Below are positions 12,314-26,017 of a DNA stretch of 64,000 nt, one piece after another. The number at the start of each line of letters is the position of its first letter. Positions within the stretch are counted from its first letter, which is position 1. Source of the DNA: Himantopus leucocephalus (lineage: Eukaryota; Chordata; Aves; Charadriiformes; Recurvirostridae); assembly GCA_003993805.1 (NCBI GenBank), contig RSEF01000003.1:106242138-106306137 (forward strand), written 5' to 3'. Made by a program: the position numbers and the translations under genes. The notes beneath the pieces are model-generated. The model saw nothing but the letters and a program-made list of their open reading frames with translations. It did no database searches and was not told the origin of the DNA.

Positions 12314-15300
12314 GTATTTTTATTCAATTCTGAAACAGTTTCAAACAGAGCTCAATTACTGACAGGGTGCCATGTAAATCTCCAGAAATAGCACAAATTA
12401 TTTGGCTAGACACTGCTGTTAGAAGAGCTGACGGGATATTTTGTGAAACAATATTTCATTGTGAATTATATTATCACAGTGTCATTGATCATGGACAGGG
12501 GCCTGTCTGTGGAAGATCATGACTGTTTTGTTTTGTACTGCAGTCAAATCTAAGATAAGAGATGCCTGATGGATAAGCACAAATTGAAATAAGCAGAGAC
12601 AACATCAGACAGTATCACAGGCAATCAACTGGAACCTGCTCTCCTACGTATGCCGTGACTCAGACTCACTGGCTAGCTGGATCCCCATTAATAGGAAGAT
12701 GGAAGGCAAAGGAAGGTCACATGCAAGAGACTCCGAACAGAAGCAAGGGGGTTTTTCACATCAAAGAGTTAAGCTAGAACTTATTGTCACGGGATGTTTC
12801 TGCTGCCAAGAAGTTTATGTTGGGCTGAAGGCTATTCGATCCAAGGGAGATAAAGCTGTCAAGAGCGATGACACAGAAAAACACCACATCTACCTCGGAG
12901 AGTCCCTGAGCCGCCTCGTCTCCACAGGCTGAGAGAATGCAATGGAATAGGAAGAGTACACCTCCTGCACACCGTCCCAGGCACTTCTGAGCTATTGGCT
13001 ACCGCTGGAAACAGGGTGTTTAGGTTTGACAAACTCCTGATTCAATCTAGTTTCCATTCTAGTGATCCACTTTAATGTTATTACTTTGGGCAACTGTCTT
13101 TTTGCTCCTACACAAGCTGCTTCAATCGCTGCAAGTAATTACAAGGAAATAAGACAGAGACTTTTAGCCTCAGTATTACATGCTCTGGACAAAAGAGGAC
13201 ATCAGGTGTAAAACTCAAACATACACAAGGAAAAAGATAAGAGTTTCAACAACAGAGACTAAGAGAAACTATTCTGAAACCAGCAGTACATTGAGTCTTG
13301 CCTCAAACATGAGAAAATGGAGGCTGGGTTCAAATGCCATCTCTGGCAACAGCCAAATCAAGTGCCACTGCTATAAAGCAGGCTGTAAGCCTGCAGAGAA
13401 CCTTGGAAAGGACTTAGTATCAGCCCTATGTGGAATAAGACAATTTTTCTAATCTTAGCAATACACAGAACAAGAAAACTATTTACCATTTAGTGACGTT
13501 TAAAAGTCATACCGCATCTATTTTAGGCTAAATTGTAAATCTTGGAAGTGGCATTACAACTACATACACGTACAGCTATATTGAGAGAAAAACATTTCAA
13601 AACTTAGGATATAATAGAATAAAGGTTGACTGTCCAACATTAATTCACTTCCCCTTCCATATCGTGGATAATACTTCCAGCACAGAATAGGTGGCTGTGC
13701 AATATTGCTTTGTGTCCTCTTTCCTGGACGCAACTTCATCTATTGCTCAGTGAAAATAAAACCAACGGAAATAAGTGCATAAAATTTCTCTTTGGTAGTT
13801 TAAAAACAACATTTCAGGTACAGTCAATGTTCTAGAAACTTAATTTTCATTACCGCACACACAATGCAAAAACCACTCACACTGCAGTTTCTGAAATACC
13901 ATGACTGATTATCAATTTTACAGCTGGTTAAACCTCATTCTAGTTAAAAAAGGCTATTTGTTGTGGTAATACTCTAGATGGTAACTCTGAAATAAAGTGG
14001 GACACTTGGTCTGGCATTTGCATAACGAGTTCCCAGCACATTCTTCCCAAGTGTTCCAGCTGTAGGTGCAAATCAAACAGTTGGGTGTGCTTATGTATAC
14101 AAGAGCTTTTTGTTTGCATTTCTGAAAAGGAATCACATCAAATTAGCAAAGGAAACTGCAGACTTTTTAGAAGAGACTCAGAATCATAATGCAGTTCCTT
14201 AGTTTTTTTACTGCTGAGAGTGAAAACAGTCACAAGTTGTAGCTGTATTTTAAATACGATTCATCTTTAAGAGAACTCCAGTGTCATTTTTTAAAGACAG
14301 AACAACTATCTCAATTCTCAATTTAGTGTTAGTTGCACAATTTTACCAACCTAGGAAATTACTATTTTCAAATCCAATTCAAAATAAGACTTATCTTTAC
14401 TAACACAAGCAGTATTGTGAAATTGTTCTGAAATCTGCAGTACTAAGGTAAATGTATTTTCTTCACAGTAAAGAAGATGTTCCTGAGCTATTGTACACTC
14501 ACTCTTCTGTTCATTACAGATGAAGTAAAATGAAGATTTTGCTGTACATATGCACATTCATCCTTTTAGCCATGAGACCTGTAATGTGATTTTCAGATGG
14601 ACATACAAGTTTTCAAGCTCTCAAGAAAAAATCCTGTCCAAAACCACTACATTCATGAAGTCGGTATTTACCTTCTTTTATTCTTTAAGAGAATTCCTGG
14701 TCCCTAACTTCCTGTACACAAATCAGGAAGATGAAGGTATGCTGGTGACAGATAAAAAGGATTCCCTTTTTTCTTTCAACTCACAAGAAAACATTTCAAT
14801 ACTAATACACAAACTCAGCATTATAAAAATTTAGTGTGTTGATTTTAATCACTTAAAACAAAGATGCAGTAAACCATAATGCAGCTTACTTTCCAATACT
14901 TAGTTCTAAATTTTGGTATCACCCTGTGCTACACGCTATGCAATTCTATATTTAAGCCATCTCTTCACTCAGAATGCCATCACTGTCAGTGGAAATAGTT
15001 CAGTTAGACACCAAAATAGAACTCCTAGAAGCAGGAATCCTTTATGCTGACTCATTTATCTGAAAATATAACTACAGTTCTTCGAAAGCATACACCTAAC
15101 TTCATTATGTGCTCAAAACACCAGTGTTTAAGTGTATGTTTCAGAAACACTCAATTACAGTTACTGTTTTCACCACAGTAACAACTGTTTGTGAAGCTTC
15201 ACTAAGGTGCAACTAATCCCTGCCATTTTGTCTGAACCTACAGAGAACTAAAAACACCTGAATAATAAACTGACCATGGAGTGCCTGTTTGAAAAGTACG

Positions 15301-15804
15301 TATAACTGTATTTGCCTAATAGCAGCAAAGGAAAACCCCTTCTCCAAACAACAGGTAAAGAAGTGTTAAAGAGGCTAAGAAATACTGCAGTCATCAAATT
15401 CGGAGATATTTCAGACCTGAAACATTAATCATCACAAATACTGATGAAAGTTTGGCTTTAAAACTAGATCCCATTTATTCATGCAAAGGATCTGGAATAA
15501 TGAAAATCCACACACAGGCTTCTACAGTAAATAATGCTACTAAATCCAGGTTTATAGTAAAATGACCAGAAAAAACAGGCCAGAGTTTCAGCAGACATAA
15601 TGTGGACAAGAAAGGGGGTCAACAGTCATAAAGATGAAAGGATAGAAAATAATTACACAGGGCAATGCCAAAGATCACACCAAAGACATTTTGAAAGGAA
15701 TTCTAAATATTGTTACACTTGGGCAAAAGGAGAGAACCAGATAAAATTGTCAGGGCCTTTCAAATTATAAACCAATGTTTCTGCATTGACTTTAAATCCT
15801 GTTA

Positions 15805-15876
15805 GCTACTGAACTATATTACAAGTTATAATTAGATACAGCTACTGAACTATATCAAAAGTTATAATTAGATATT
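15805..15876. repeat. 36-bp tandem duplication
   Basis: Two adjacent 36-bp units start with 'gctactgaactatat' (15805-15840 and 15841-15876) and differ at only a few positions, mainly 'tacaag' versus 'caaaag'. This is a local slippage-type duplication in AT-rich intron. Confidence 0.95.
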
Positions 15877-16336
15877 AAAATAAAAATATGTCACCAAATG
15901 AATTAAATGGAAATTCAACTCCCTACCTACCATTGAACCATACTGTGAGAGAAACTGAAACTGCTTATTTCACAAGTGAGCTTTCCGATAAAATTTTAAA
16001 ATACTATTAACACAAACTAGTGTTAGAATTCTAGAACTGGTTCTACATTTACTTACAGTTTTTGTTACTAAACTTCTTTAGTAAAAGGACCCTGTAATTT
16101 TTTTGCAGTTACTCTTACATACATATATAAAAAATAGCACACCAATAAAGCATCATAAATCGACAATTAGATTTTACGACCTCTTATCTGAGCCCTTCCC
16201 AGTTTCAACTAGGGAAAAATCCATGTGCCTTAAAATTGCTTGTTGAGCCAGTAAGATAGATTTCTTACAGGTCATTCACCAGTACATCTACATTGCACAG
16301 TATATGGTTCGTTACTTGCAAGTGGTTTCCAGGATG

Positions 16337-16368
16337 CCCCACATTATACCTATGGGAATAATGTGGGG
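16337..16368. repeat. Perfect 11-bp inverted repeat (hairpin)
   Basis: The arms ccccacattat (16337-16347) and ataatgtgggg (16358-16368) are exact complements around a 10-nt loop. The hairpin lies 37 bp upstream of a CR1 3' tail. It is too short for a typical microRNA precursor. Confidence 0.9.
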
Positions 16369-16404
16369 ATAAATAATCTGGAAATGGAAGTTGCTTGTTT
16401 AGTA

Positions 16405-16479
16405 ATGTTAGGTTAAAAGTTGAGACTCGATGATCTTAAGGGTCTTCTCCAACCTAAATGATTCTATGACTCTATGATA
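16405..16479 (+). mobile_element. CR1 LINE 3' terminal fragment
   Basis: The tail 'gttgagactcgatgatcttaagggtcttctccaacctaaatgattctatgactctatga' shows the CR1 end with two copies of the terminal octamer-like unit (ATTCTATG, ACTCTATG). It is a short 5'-truncated insertion antisense to ROCK2. Confidence 0.88.
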
Positions 16480-17087
16480 AGCAATCCAGCAGGCTTACAA
16501 AACAAGAGCGGGGATGGCAGCGGCTCAGACAAGAAGGCACAGGCAAATGGGCTGCCTTTTAGGTAGACAGCACAGGCTGCGTAAGGTACAGGTCAAATGA
16601 AAAAATCCCCTACTTTAAAAGTCCTATGTGCTGTCAAGATTTCAGAATCACAAGTGCCCCAATTTCCCAGAGAAAGCTACTTTACAACAAGCCAGTGAAG
16701 TCTTCCCCAGTGAAAACACCCAAAGCAGTGACTCAGGCCCCATGCAGACTGCATAGCTGTATTTTATGCCAATGACTGCGCTTCAGAGCAATACCAGCAG
16801 CGAAGATTACGCCCAGAGTGCAGTACAGCCTTATCGCTGCACTGCAAATCAAGAGGTGGATGATTTCAACAGCTGTTACTTGTGCTTCCCATGGTAACTT
16901 GAAACGCAGGCAGACTTCCTAGATGGAGGCTTCTGCCTGGAGTAGGTGCACAATCACACAAGATTACTGATGCACTTCCTTCCTCCTCCCTCTTACTAAT
17001 TTTCACTCTACCAATGTGACAGTTCATACCTTATCCATGCCACAAATTCAATGCTCAGGTAAGCAACCACCTTCATTCATTGGGAAA

Positions 17088-17112
17088 CAGGATCAGTTTA
17101 ACACTGATCCTG
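17088..17112. repeat. Perfect 10-bp inverted repeat
   Basis: The arms caggatcagt and actgatcctg are exact reverse complements separated by 5 nt (ttaac). A palindromic binding site or a chance hairpin are both possible. Confidence 0.85.
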
Positions 17113-17774
17113 CACTTCCTGCTGCACTTCCACCCCTTTATTAGCCAAAACAGCAGGACAATGTACACTATGAATGAGGAGAAAATGATCTCAAGATCAA
17201 ATATAAGTTTGTGAGGTGCCTTAAATTAAAATATGCAAATGTCTACCAGCAACATTCATTAGCAAGACAACATCTACCTATGCAATGAAAGCAACTAAAG
17301 TAGTTCAGTACCACTTTTTTATATTATATCACCTGCTTATTCCCGCTTTTGCAGGGGTTTCAACAGTTCAGGAACAAAACCCCCTTTACTTAACACTTAG
17401 AAACCTTGCACTTACTTGAAGTGTCCCTTGTCTATAGTTGTAGCAATATATTTGTTAAAAGTGCTAAGTGCTGTATATAGTAAGGGTGCTTTAAATAAAC
17501 TAAGAAAGCATAGCATCTTCTTATGAAGTATCTTTCAAACTAAAAAAACCCGTAACTCATTTTAAACTTGGGAAAAATCTTCATGGACCACCATCATTCA
17601 GAACTGTCACGTGCATAAAAGTTGACCCTCTTACTATATAATTCATTTGCTGACTGAAATTTTACATTGTTGTTATTTGGCTTTTGAAAAACTCAAACAA
17701 CTTGAAACAAACATGCAAAATACACTATATCTAAATACAAGCTTCAAAGGGCTCTCCTGCTTTACCCTTACCAA

Positions 17775-18020
17775 GCACTCTCAGCAAAGCCAGCGGCCGT
17801 GCCTGTACCCACCGGCTGAGGCTGTGCCGAAGTGTGTACCCCAGGGCGGTGGCAGCCTGTACCCCCGCAGGCAGCCAGGGCTGCGCAACCTGCGGTGCAT
17901 TGGTGAGCGCGGAGCAGGAATCATGGCCACCGCCAGGAATCGGTCACTCTGGTCACGTTCCTCCACGCGTATGGTCAGGAGCACGAGCTTTATGTCCCTT
18001 TACACGTTCAGGATTAAGAA
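17775..18020. promoter_or_regulatory. Isolated CpG-rich islet in ROCK2 intron 1
   Basis: About 245 bp of high G+C with some fifteen CpG dinucleotides interrupt AT-rich intron sequence that is otherwise CpG-poor. It contains imperfect repeats of a 'tgtaccc(c/a)' unit at its left end and a plus-strand GTGAGC donor-like site near 17902. Open frames cross it on both strands (187 codons on plus), but the flanks show no coding character. It could be an intronic enhancer or alternative promoter, or a GC-rich relic of an insertion. Confidence 0.4.
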
Positions 18021-21000
18021 TCAGAATTCCTCCCCTACATCAAGAAGCCTTCAGAGATGCTTCCCCACAGTATTCGCCAGCTCTTCCCTTCTATCTCATG
18101 GCAACATCTGCCGGTCTGAAAACTGCAAAGGGGAAAGACAAAAAAAAAAATCCCCAAACTCACAGACAAGCATTTTCAAAACTAGGAGACTGTCCTTCAG
18201 CTACGCGTGAATGCCAATGCCGCCCTCAGAGTGGAAGCCTTACCCTTATTTCTGATACGGAATTCTATTCTAGGTGAACAAACGTTAACCTTCTTTACCA
18301 AAATGCAGTTTACCAGAAATCAGGGTTGTTTGCTAGGATGTGCTGCTTTGCGTAACAATTTTACACTTATGGTTGTGCTATTCAATTAACAAGAATGCTA
18401 ATGAAGATATTAACTCACTCCCTTTGTCATGGAGAAATATTTTAAGTATGAAACCTCTTACTAGTACTATATTAGATTTTTTGTATTAAAAAAAAGTGCT
18501 CAGAAAAAATATACTATGGGAAAATTAGCAATAAGTAGAAATCATACTGAGAATACATTTTCACAAGTCTCCCAAGTTTGGAAGCTACCTGCAAGTTTGC
18601 AATCCAGTCTTACTTCATAATATACATGGAAACCTGCAACCATGCTTTGCTATATATATTAGTTTCTACCCTCTCAGTTGCTGCAATTAAGATTGTGTGT
18701 GCAAAGTCAACACTATGACATTTTCGTCTTCTGTTTAGAAAATTATAATAATACTTTGCTTCATTTAAAAATATCTTCCACTCACTACAGGAAGTAGTTG
18801 AACAAAAGCAGAATAGAGCACCTGCCCATCCCTATGAACAGCTGCTCAAATGCTATCCTCTAATAAATACATGATTACATGGGAAAATTATTTAATTTCC
18901 TGATCTGCCTCAAATTTCAGAAGGTGCTACGTAACACATAGCCATCTGCACGAGCTACTGTGTGAATGTTTGTGTGAAAAGCAGGAATTTTTAACAATAT
19001 TACAGTGGCTTGTAATTTATCCAAACTATGCATATGTCAAACTTAAAACTCAAAGTGTCATAGCACACATTTGCTAAACTCTGACATTTGCAACAGAAGA
19101 AAGTGAAGCTACACTCAATGTAGCTGTGACAATGTAAATCACAACACTCTACGCAAACTCACTTTCTGACTGACTACGTAATTACAGCACACTGTAATTA
19201 AGCATATTCTTCCAACTAGCCACGATCTTATTACACCAGCTCCCTCCTTTTAAATTTTCTCACCAAATCAAAACCAAGGAAACATTCAGAGACCTTCAAC
19301 AACCCCTCCGAAAGCCCTATGACACAGCCGCCTCCCAGCTGCACAACCTTCCCCCCGACACCTCACGTCCCACTAGAAGATCTAGGTCCTTCCCTGGACA
19401 GAAATGGACTGAATGCGCATTTTTAAGTAAGACAGAGCATGAAGATCAATGGAAATCCATGCTGTGATTTTTTTGGGCAACTCAGAGGAACATGAAGTAC
19501 TGTCCCCGTAAATGCAGAGGTAAGCTATTCTGCACAGGGGCCATGAAAATGAGATGAGTGCTTTCACAACTTCCACTTGCAAACCAAGTTGCACCAGCTC
19601 TTTATGCTACAGAAATAAGGAAGAAAAGCTAAAAGTTGCTTACTATTTCATGCTGCAATGAGGCGCTTCAGTCAACATTCACTTTATTTCTACTGAAGTC
19701 AGCAGAACTGTCTCACTTTACTATTTAAGTAAGGCTTTTTAAAAAAAGTGGTGCTTTAACTGTGTCAGTAATACGATGTCCGAAGGAGTTATTTAACAAA
19801 GCCAAGTTCCTGTGTTCCTCTTGTCTCCTGCTTTTTTCTTTGTGGGGTTTCTTTCCTTGCTATAGCTCCATCTCAGCTTGATTCACAGACAAAATTTCAT
19901 TCTCTCAAAACCAATCTTATTTCCATAATTTGTCATTAACTGATCTTAATACGAAATGTTTGACCACGGTCGTATGTCTTCTTCACAGTTGCAATGTCTT
20001 AGCCAGCCAGCATATTTACAGCTTTTTAAACTCATCTTACCTACAGAGTCCACATTGTCATGTCATTTTTTCCTACAACCACCTTTTTTGTCTCCATTAG
20101 AACCGATCACACAGTAAAAGACCTTTTCAAACTTTCAGACTGAAAAGACAACAAACTTCTGAAGGTTGGGGACTTTTTTTAGGGAAGTCAAACTTTTAAA
20201 CAATAATTTTCAGAATTCTTCTTTTTACATTACAACAGTTCGGCTATTCTTTTTTCCCCTAGATGCACATACAGAACCATGGAGGACACCACGAGTTTTT
20301 CCTTGAACTCAGTGCCTTCTTTAGATTGCTCTCTGAAGGTTTTTCATTTTTTAGTCTACTCAATGGCAAAAAACAACAGTCAAACCTGTTTTATGCCTAA
20401 ACAGCAGCACTCTACCAACTTCACAAAAGCAGAGAAATTCTAAATAACTACTATTAATAACCATTTAGAAAGAGGTTCTGGAGGTCTGGAGGTTGGAATG
20501 ATACTATCTCAGCATTTTCTGTGAAAGTATTACATTTACCACACAATTTTAGTTAAGTTGTACTTTATTATAAGCATTTAACTTCCATATGCTTCAAATA
20601 GAATTTTTGAGTGAGCAAGACTACACAGTGAAATTCAACTGCAGTACCCAACATAAATGAAAAATGCTCTCAGTAAATTAGCAAATGGTTGATAGAAATG
20701 TTATTTAAGAGCACTTCAAAAACATGACTGGGGAGCAAAGAGGGTCTGCCTGGCACCACCTCCTAAGGAGACGCACATCCCTGCATAAACCGCTGGGGTT
20801 TTAGAACACCAACATCGACACAGTACCTGGGTGGCCATATGACGTTGCAGCTTTACATTTGTAATATTTATTTTCCATAATTTCTTGGAATGCAGTTCAT
20901 AGTTTAACACAGAAGTCTTTCCAATCTTTATGTTTTAGCTGTGTGATGTCCTTTCACCTCTTTAACAATATAAAGCCTTCAGCCAATTAAGCCATTTCAT

Positions 21001-24000
21001 TAAAAAGATTATGTAAATGAGAACATTAATACAAGCTCTACCCTCTTATACATTCCTTCCCTAACATGACAGTCTCCCATTAGCAATAACGCACCTAAGA
21101 GATTTATAAATAAAATCTATGCACTCTGTCCCTCCTACATCATCTACCTCCAGGTCTCAACATCTCAAAATATCTGGCTTATACAAACAAACCACAACAG
21201 ATACTGCACACATTAACTATACAGGATGTATGAAAGTTATTTGAAAATGCAAGCTTTAAAAAGAAAGTTAATAAATTTGCAACTTAGTCTAAATGTCTAT
21301 TAAAATCATTTAAATATGATTGTGTTAAAAGTAAAATGAGAAAAAGCCTCAAAGTAAGTGAATCTGATGCTTAGAGTACAATAATGAAGTTATTTGCTAC
21401 ATCTTTTAAAAAAGCCTGAAGGACTTCCACAAATAACAAATGTGAACATGCTGAAATTGTAAATATGTTGGTAATTGTTTTAATTCCCTGAAGAAAAATG
21501 ATCAAAAGTATTTCTTTTGGAGGAGTTCTGAGATGGAATTTAGTGAACAGCTTGTACTTTTCATTAAGACTGACCAATTCTGGTAATTTTAATACAAAGT
21601 AATCATTATTATTATATGGCATTCTAATATACATGCATCAAGGATAAGTGTAAAAGAACCTTTTGAAGTTTATTTCCTTCCATTTGCCACAAACTAAAAA
21701 ACAGCCGTTACATTGCTGGCGCTATCAAGACGCATTTGAATAAAAACTGCACAGAAATTGGAAGCTCAAGCCTATGCTATAGTGAAGTGAAATGCGATAT
21801 CCACAGCAGTTAAGATGGATGTCTCAAGCACTTAATCCACCTGACTCTTCTCAAAACAAACTTAGAAAGCAGGTTAACATTATCACTTGCTTCCAAAGCT
21901 GTGTATGTTGCATGCATCTAACAATGAGTAATCAATTATAGCAACCCACGGTAATTTCCAGGGCTGCAGATTAACCAGTCAAGCAGCATATGTTTGCATA
22001 CAGCAATGATTTATTCAAGGTCTGAGGATGAAGTTCCAGGACAGTCTAAACCAGTCTCTCCATCCCCTAAACAAAAATCCCCACCCCTCTTTTGACTCAG
22101 GAGCAATACCTTTCTCATCCTCAGCAAGCCAGTTTAGGGAGCTGAGCTGGACACGTTTTTTGCAGTTTTCATTTCTGGCCATTTAGCTCCTTAAACCTGC
22201 TCACTGCAGGGTCAGAGAAGTAAAATAATCATGGAAAGGCAGCAGAGAGAATATAGCAAGCAAGGCAGGTCAGTTAGATGCATGGGGAATTACTCCTGAG
22301 AAAACGTCATTTCATTCAAACTTGAAAAACTGAGAGGGGAAGAAAAAAGACAACCAACAAAAAACTGGAAAAATTGTTTCTTTTATTCTACCAATACAAC
22401 TTCAATTGAAAAGAGATGTATTGAGTCTTCAGAACTGATTGTTTCTGGTCATACTAATCAGTCTATTTTAAGAACACAAAATATTTTCATAACTCTAAGA
22501 AAAATACGCTAAGCACACTATCAATAGCTATTAGTTTATCCATAGAAACTGTTTTATATTTCACTGAGTTATGGTTCACATCCAAGTGGACAGATAGATG
22601 TCTCAAGAACAAAACACTCCTTACATATTTTAAAGAGTCATCCAGTAAGTTCATCCTTTATTTCCCGACAAACCAAAAGAAAAAAGCAAAATGTCAAAAT
22701 AGTGAATATTTATATAATTAAATATAAAACTGCTCAAACATGAATATAGTACTTTCTTTTGCTTAGGGAAAAGAGCAGGAAGTTTAGAGAGAGAGAAAAA
22801 CAGGAATGTAATTTGTAAGAAAGTCATATTTACATACTGCACAAAGATCATGTTCAGCTGTAAATTAACACACGCAGCTGTATCAATAAATTTCTGTTTT
22901 GGGAAAAGATTAATCACAAACTATTGTCATTTAAATAATTCTATTTTACATTGACCCATCCTCTACGGGGAAATAGTAACATCACTTCACCGCTTCAAAT
23001 AGCTTTTCTTTCTCATTCTATGTAAGACAATGGTCATGACCCCTCTCAAAAAAGTGTTGTTTGAAAGAATGTTTATCCTGGGTTTCATGTATCTGTGTTG
23101 TCAGCTTGTAAATCTCTTCCCTCCCTACCCTTCCAAAAAAACCCCAAAAAAACAACACCTTGCCAAAATCCGGAAAACACTTTTCCTCCTCAACATCCTA
23201 TCCCAGCCTTATTTACTTATCTTAAACCTTGGCTGGAGTACTGCCATACAATTTTACGGACATGAAGACTCCTGGAGCCCAGGTCCTGCTGTACAGAACA
23301 CTGCAGTATTCCTCCGCAGCCAGACGAGCTGTTTCAACACGTTTGCCTTTGGTTCCTGGGGTTGATTTAGAATTTGAAGACTGATCTTAGCACTCCTTGA
23401 GAAACACTTGTGTTCATGAACTTCACCTTACAGTATTGAGACAACAGTGAAATCTCCTACCTGAAGATCCTGGTCTATAATTACATTCCTCTTGAGCAAA
23501 GAGGCTTTCTACAACAGAGAAGAGTTTTATCATCTCTATCTAGAAGCCTGAGCTTTTGAAGGACTGGTCCAAAACTAGGGAATGAAAATCCACACAAATT
23601 AAGGATCACAGAAAAGCTCACCCACATCTCCAGCACAAGTTGCATTTCCTAGTCAAATGCTGCTTACTTGCTACAAGATTTGTCTCCAAATATCATAGTT
23701 GAGGAAGCCAGCACAGCAGCTTACAGAAAAGCGAATATAATGCCCCAAACTCTAAAGACAAAGAGAGCTTGCAGGAGCTCTGAGGGCAGCTAGCCCTGCA
23801 AATCTGAGACAGGCTGTAGTTTTCTTCACTTATGTTGAGCTCATTTTTAAAATGCATTTCATAACACTGAAGTGTGTTCTTTCAACCACATTTGAAGTTT
23901 GTTGCAGAGTTTCTCCTACATACAATAAAGAGGTTAGTAGTTACCAAAATTACTTATAAAATAAGCAGTTAGAAAATACTATAATTTATCTCAAAACTTT

Positions 24001-26017
24001 AAAATATATTTATTCTTTAAAGATGGCCTGTGTGCATATGGAGAGAAAGAGGAGAAAAACAGATAATAGCTGGTTATTATTTGACAGTTTGGGTTGAAAT
24101 TGCTGTTCAAAGACTAGCCTAATAAAGGTAGTGCAGCTTGCACTAAGATGAGCAAACTATGTATAAAATTGAAGTAATTTTCACTAAATGCTTGGCAAAA
24201 TGAGATGAACAGGACAGAACATGTCAGCCAATATCACCTGATTAAATTTACTGAAAAGCTCAGAGGAAAGAAAATACAGGTAACATAGGTGTTTCCTCAC
24301 TAAAAACATTGAAAAATACTTTTTATTATTATTTCCAGTGTTACATATTCATATTTGTCAAAGTGGATGAATAACTCAGAAAAGAAATCATTAATTATTA
24401 CATGGGGGATATGAACACTAACACATTTTTGTAACTACTCAAGTCACGCACATGAAACAAATCTCTGGCCAAAATTAGCTTTCGGTAGCATAAACAAATA
24501 TTAACTTCCAAGTACACACATATATATGCATAACAAGACATGGTGTAGCTCCTACCAATGATCTCAAAGAAAAGCTGACAGTAGCATGGAAAACATTCAA
24601 GGTCTTTAAAATACAACCCTTTAAGAAAAATAATAAAAAGGTTCTATGAACCTGTTCATATTTAAAGATATGATAAATCAGTAATTTTTATTCTGTAATT
24701 TTCATCACAGTGGCACAGTTGCAAATATTCCAGTTACACTCCAATTCAAGTTTCACATGGATACTCGAACAACAGAACAAAACATCTGGAGTCTGAAAAA
24801 AAAATAAAAATCAAACCATCACTGGGCTCAGGATGTCTGCCCTTTCCTCTTCCTCCAATTATTTCTCAATAAGGCATACGAAATTCACTCCAAAAATACA
24901 ATTAAATACTTGAGAAAGAAGGGGTGGAATTCCATGGAAACAAGTGGACTGTATTACCGAATTACTGAACATATTACTAAATTTCACACAAGGTAAACTG
25001 TTTAGCTTCAAAGCAGTCATGACTAAGCTCACAGAACTACATGCTATCAAAACACACATTCAAACATTAGGTCTAAGATGTCAGGAATCCACTTAAACAA
25101 AACATATTTTTATTAGGAAAAAGACTTCATTTGTTAGTGTCAATTGAAATGGCTTCATGTTGCTCTAAGATGAGAAAAAAGATTAAAATTAAGTGGGTAC
25201 AACAAATATCTTACATATCAAAGAGATGACTAAAAAAAAAAATTACACAGTTATTGGCAACAATCACCAAAACCATGGTCCTCTGGACTAAAACAACCTC
25301 ACGTCTAATTCTGGGCCTGTAAGTAGACCTACCCACTTAATTGTATTTACTAAAATGTTTTAAGCTAAACAAGCATGTAAGCGCTTGTAAAACTGCACCC
25401 TAATATTTCTGAAAAATATTCCCCCCTGCCCCAAAATGCCTTTCAAAAAACTTTCAGGAATCCATCTCTCTAGGATCTATTTCACTTTCATGAATTGTTG
25501 AATAATAAAAAAGATATCCTAGTCTAGCTACTTAACCTGTTTAGCTTGAGGAAAAGAATTTATAATAGAAGAGAGATATGACAGAACAGAAAAACTCCTA
25601 AAGAAACTCCCCACTGAGACAGAGGAACTCATTTCACATTTTTTGTGAATAGATGATAAATTCACATTTTGGGAACATCTGCACAGTATAACAATACAGG
25701 TTTGCTGTATTCGATTTTTCATGTTAGTGTTGTCAAAATAGCATGTCTGACCAGGAGATCTGGTATCTACAGCAAGTGATCCTGTCACAGTTCCTGCACT
25801 GTGAAAAAATATTTTTTGTACAACCCTCAATCTATTTTGTTACCAAAACAGGGCTCCAAATCGCTTCCTATCAGACCTCAAATAGGCAACAAATTAAATA
25901 AATCTGACTGCAAGTGTCCATCCCCCCCCATAAAGCATATTTGACATAGTTTTGTAAGATTTTAAGACAAACAATCAAAAGTACTAATTCTAGTGTAACT
26001 CCAGTAAATTATTGGCG

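Noticed and set aside
13310..13440. Possible MIR or tRNA-derived relic ('ggctgggttcaaatgcca')
   Set aside because: Only a B-box-like word is present; no A box or core segment could be aligned by eye, so it was not listed as a feature.
17647..18210. 187-codon plus-strand open frame
   Set aside because: Its flanks are AT-rich non-coding-like sequence, it has no recognisable domain, and its length is explained by the CpG-rich islet. The islet itself is kept as a finding.
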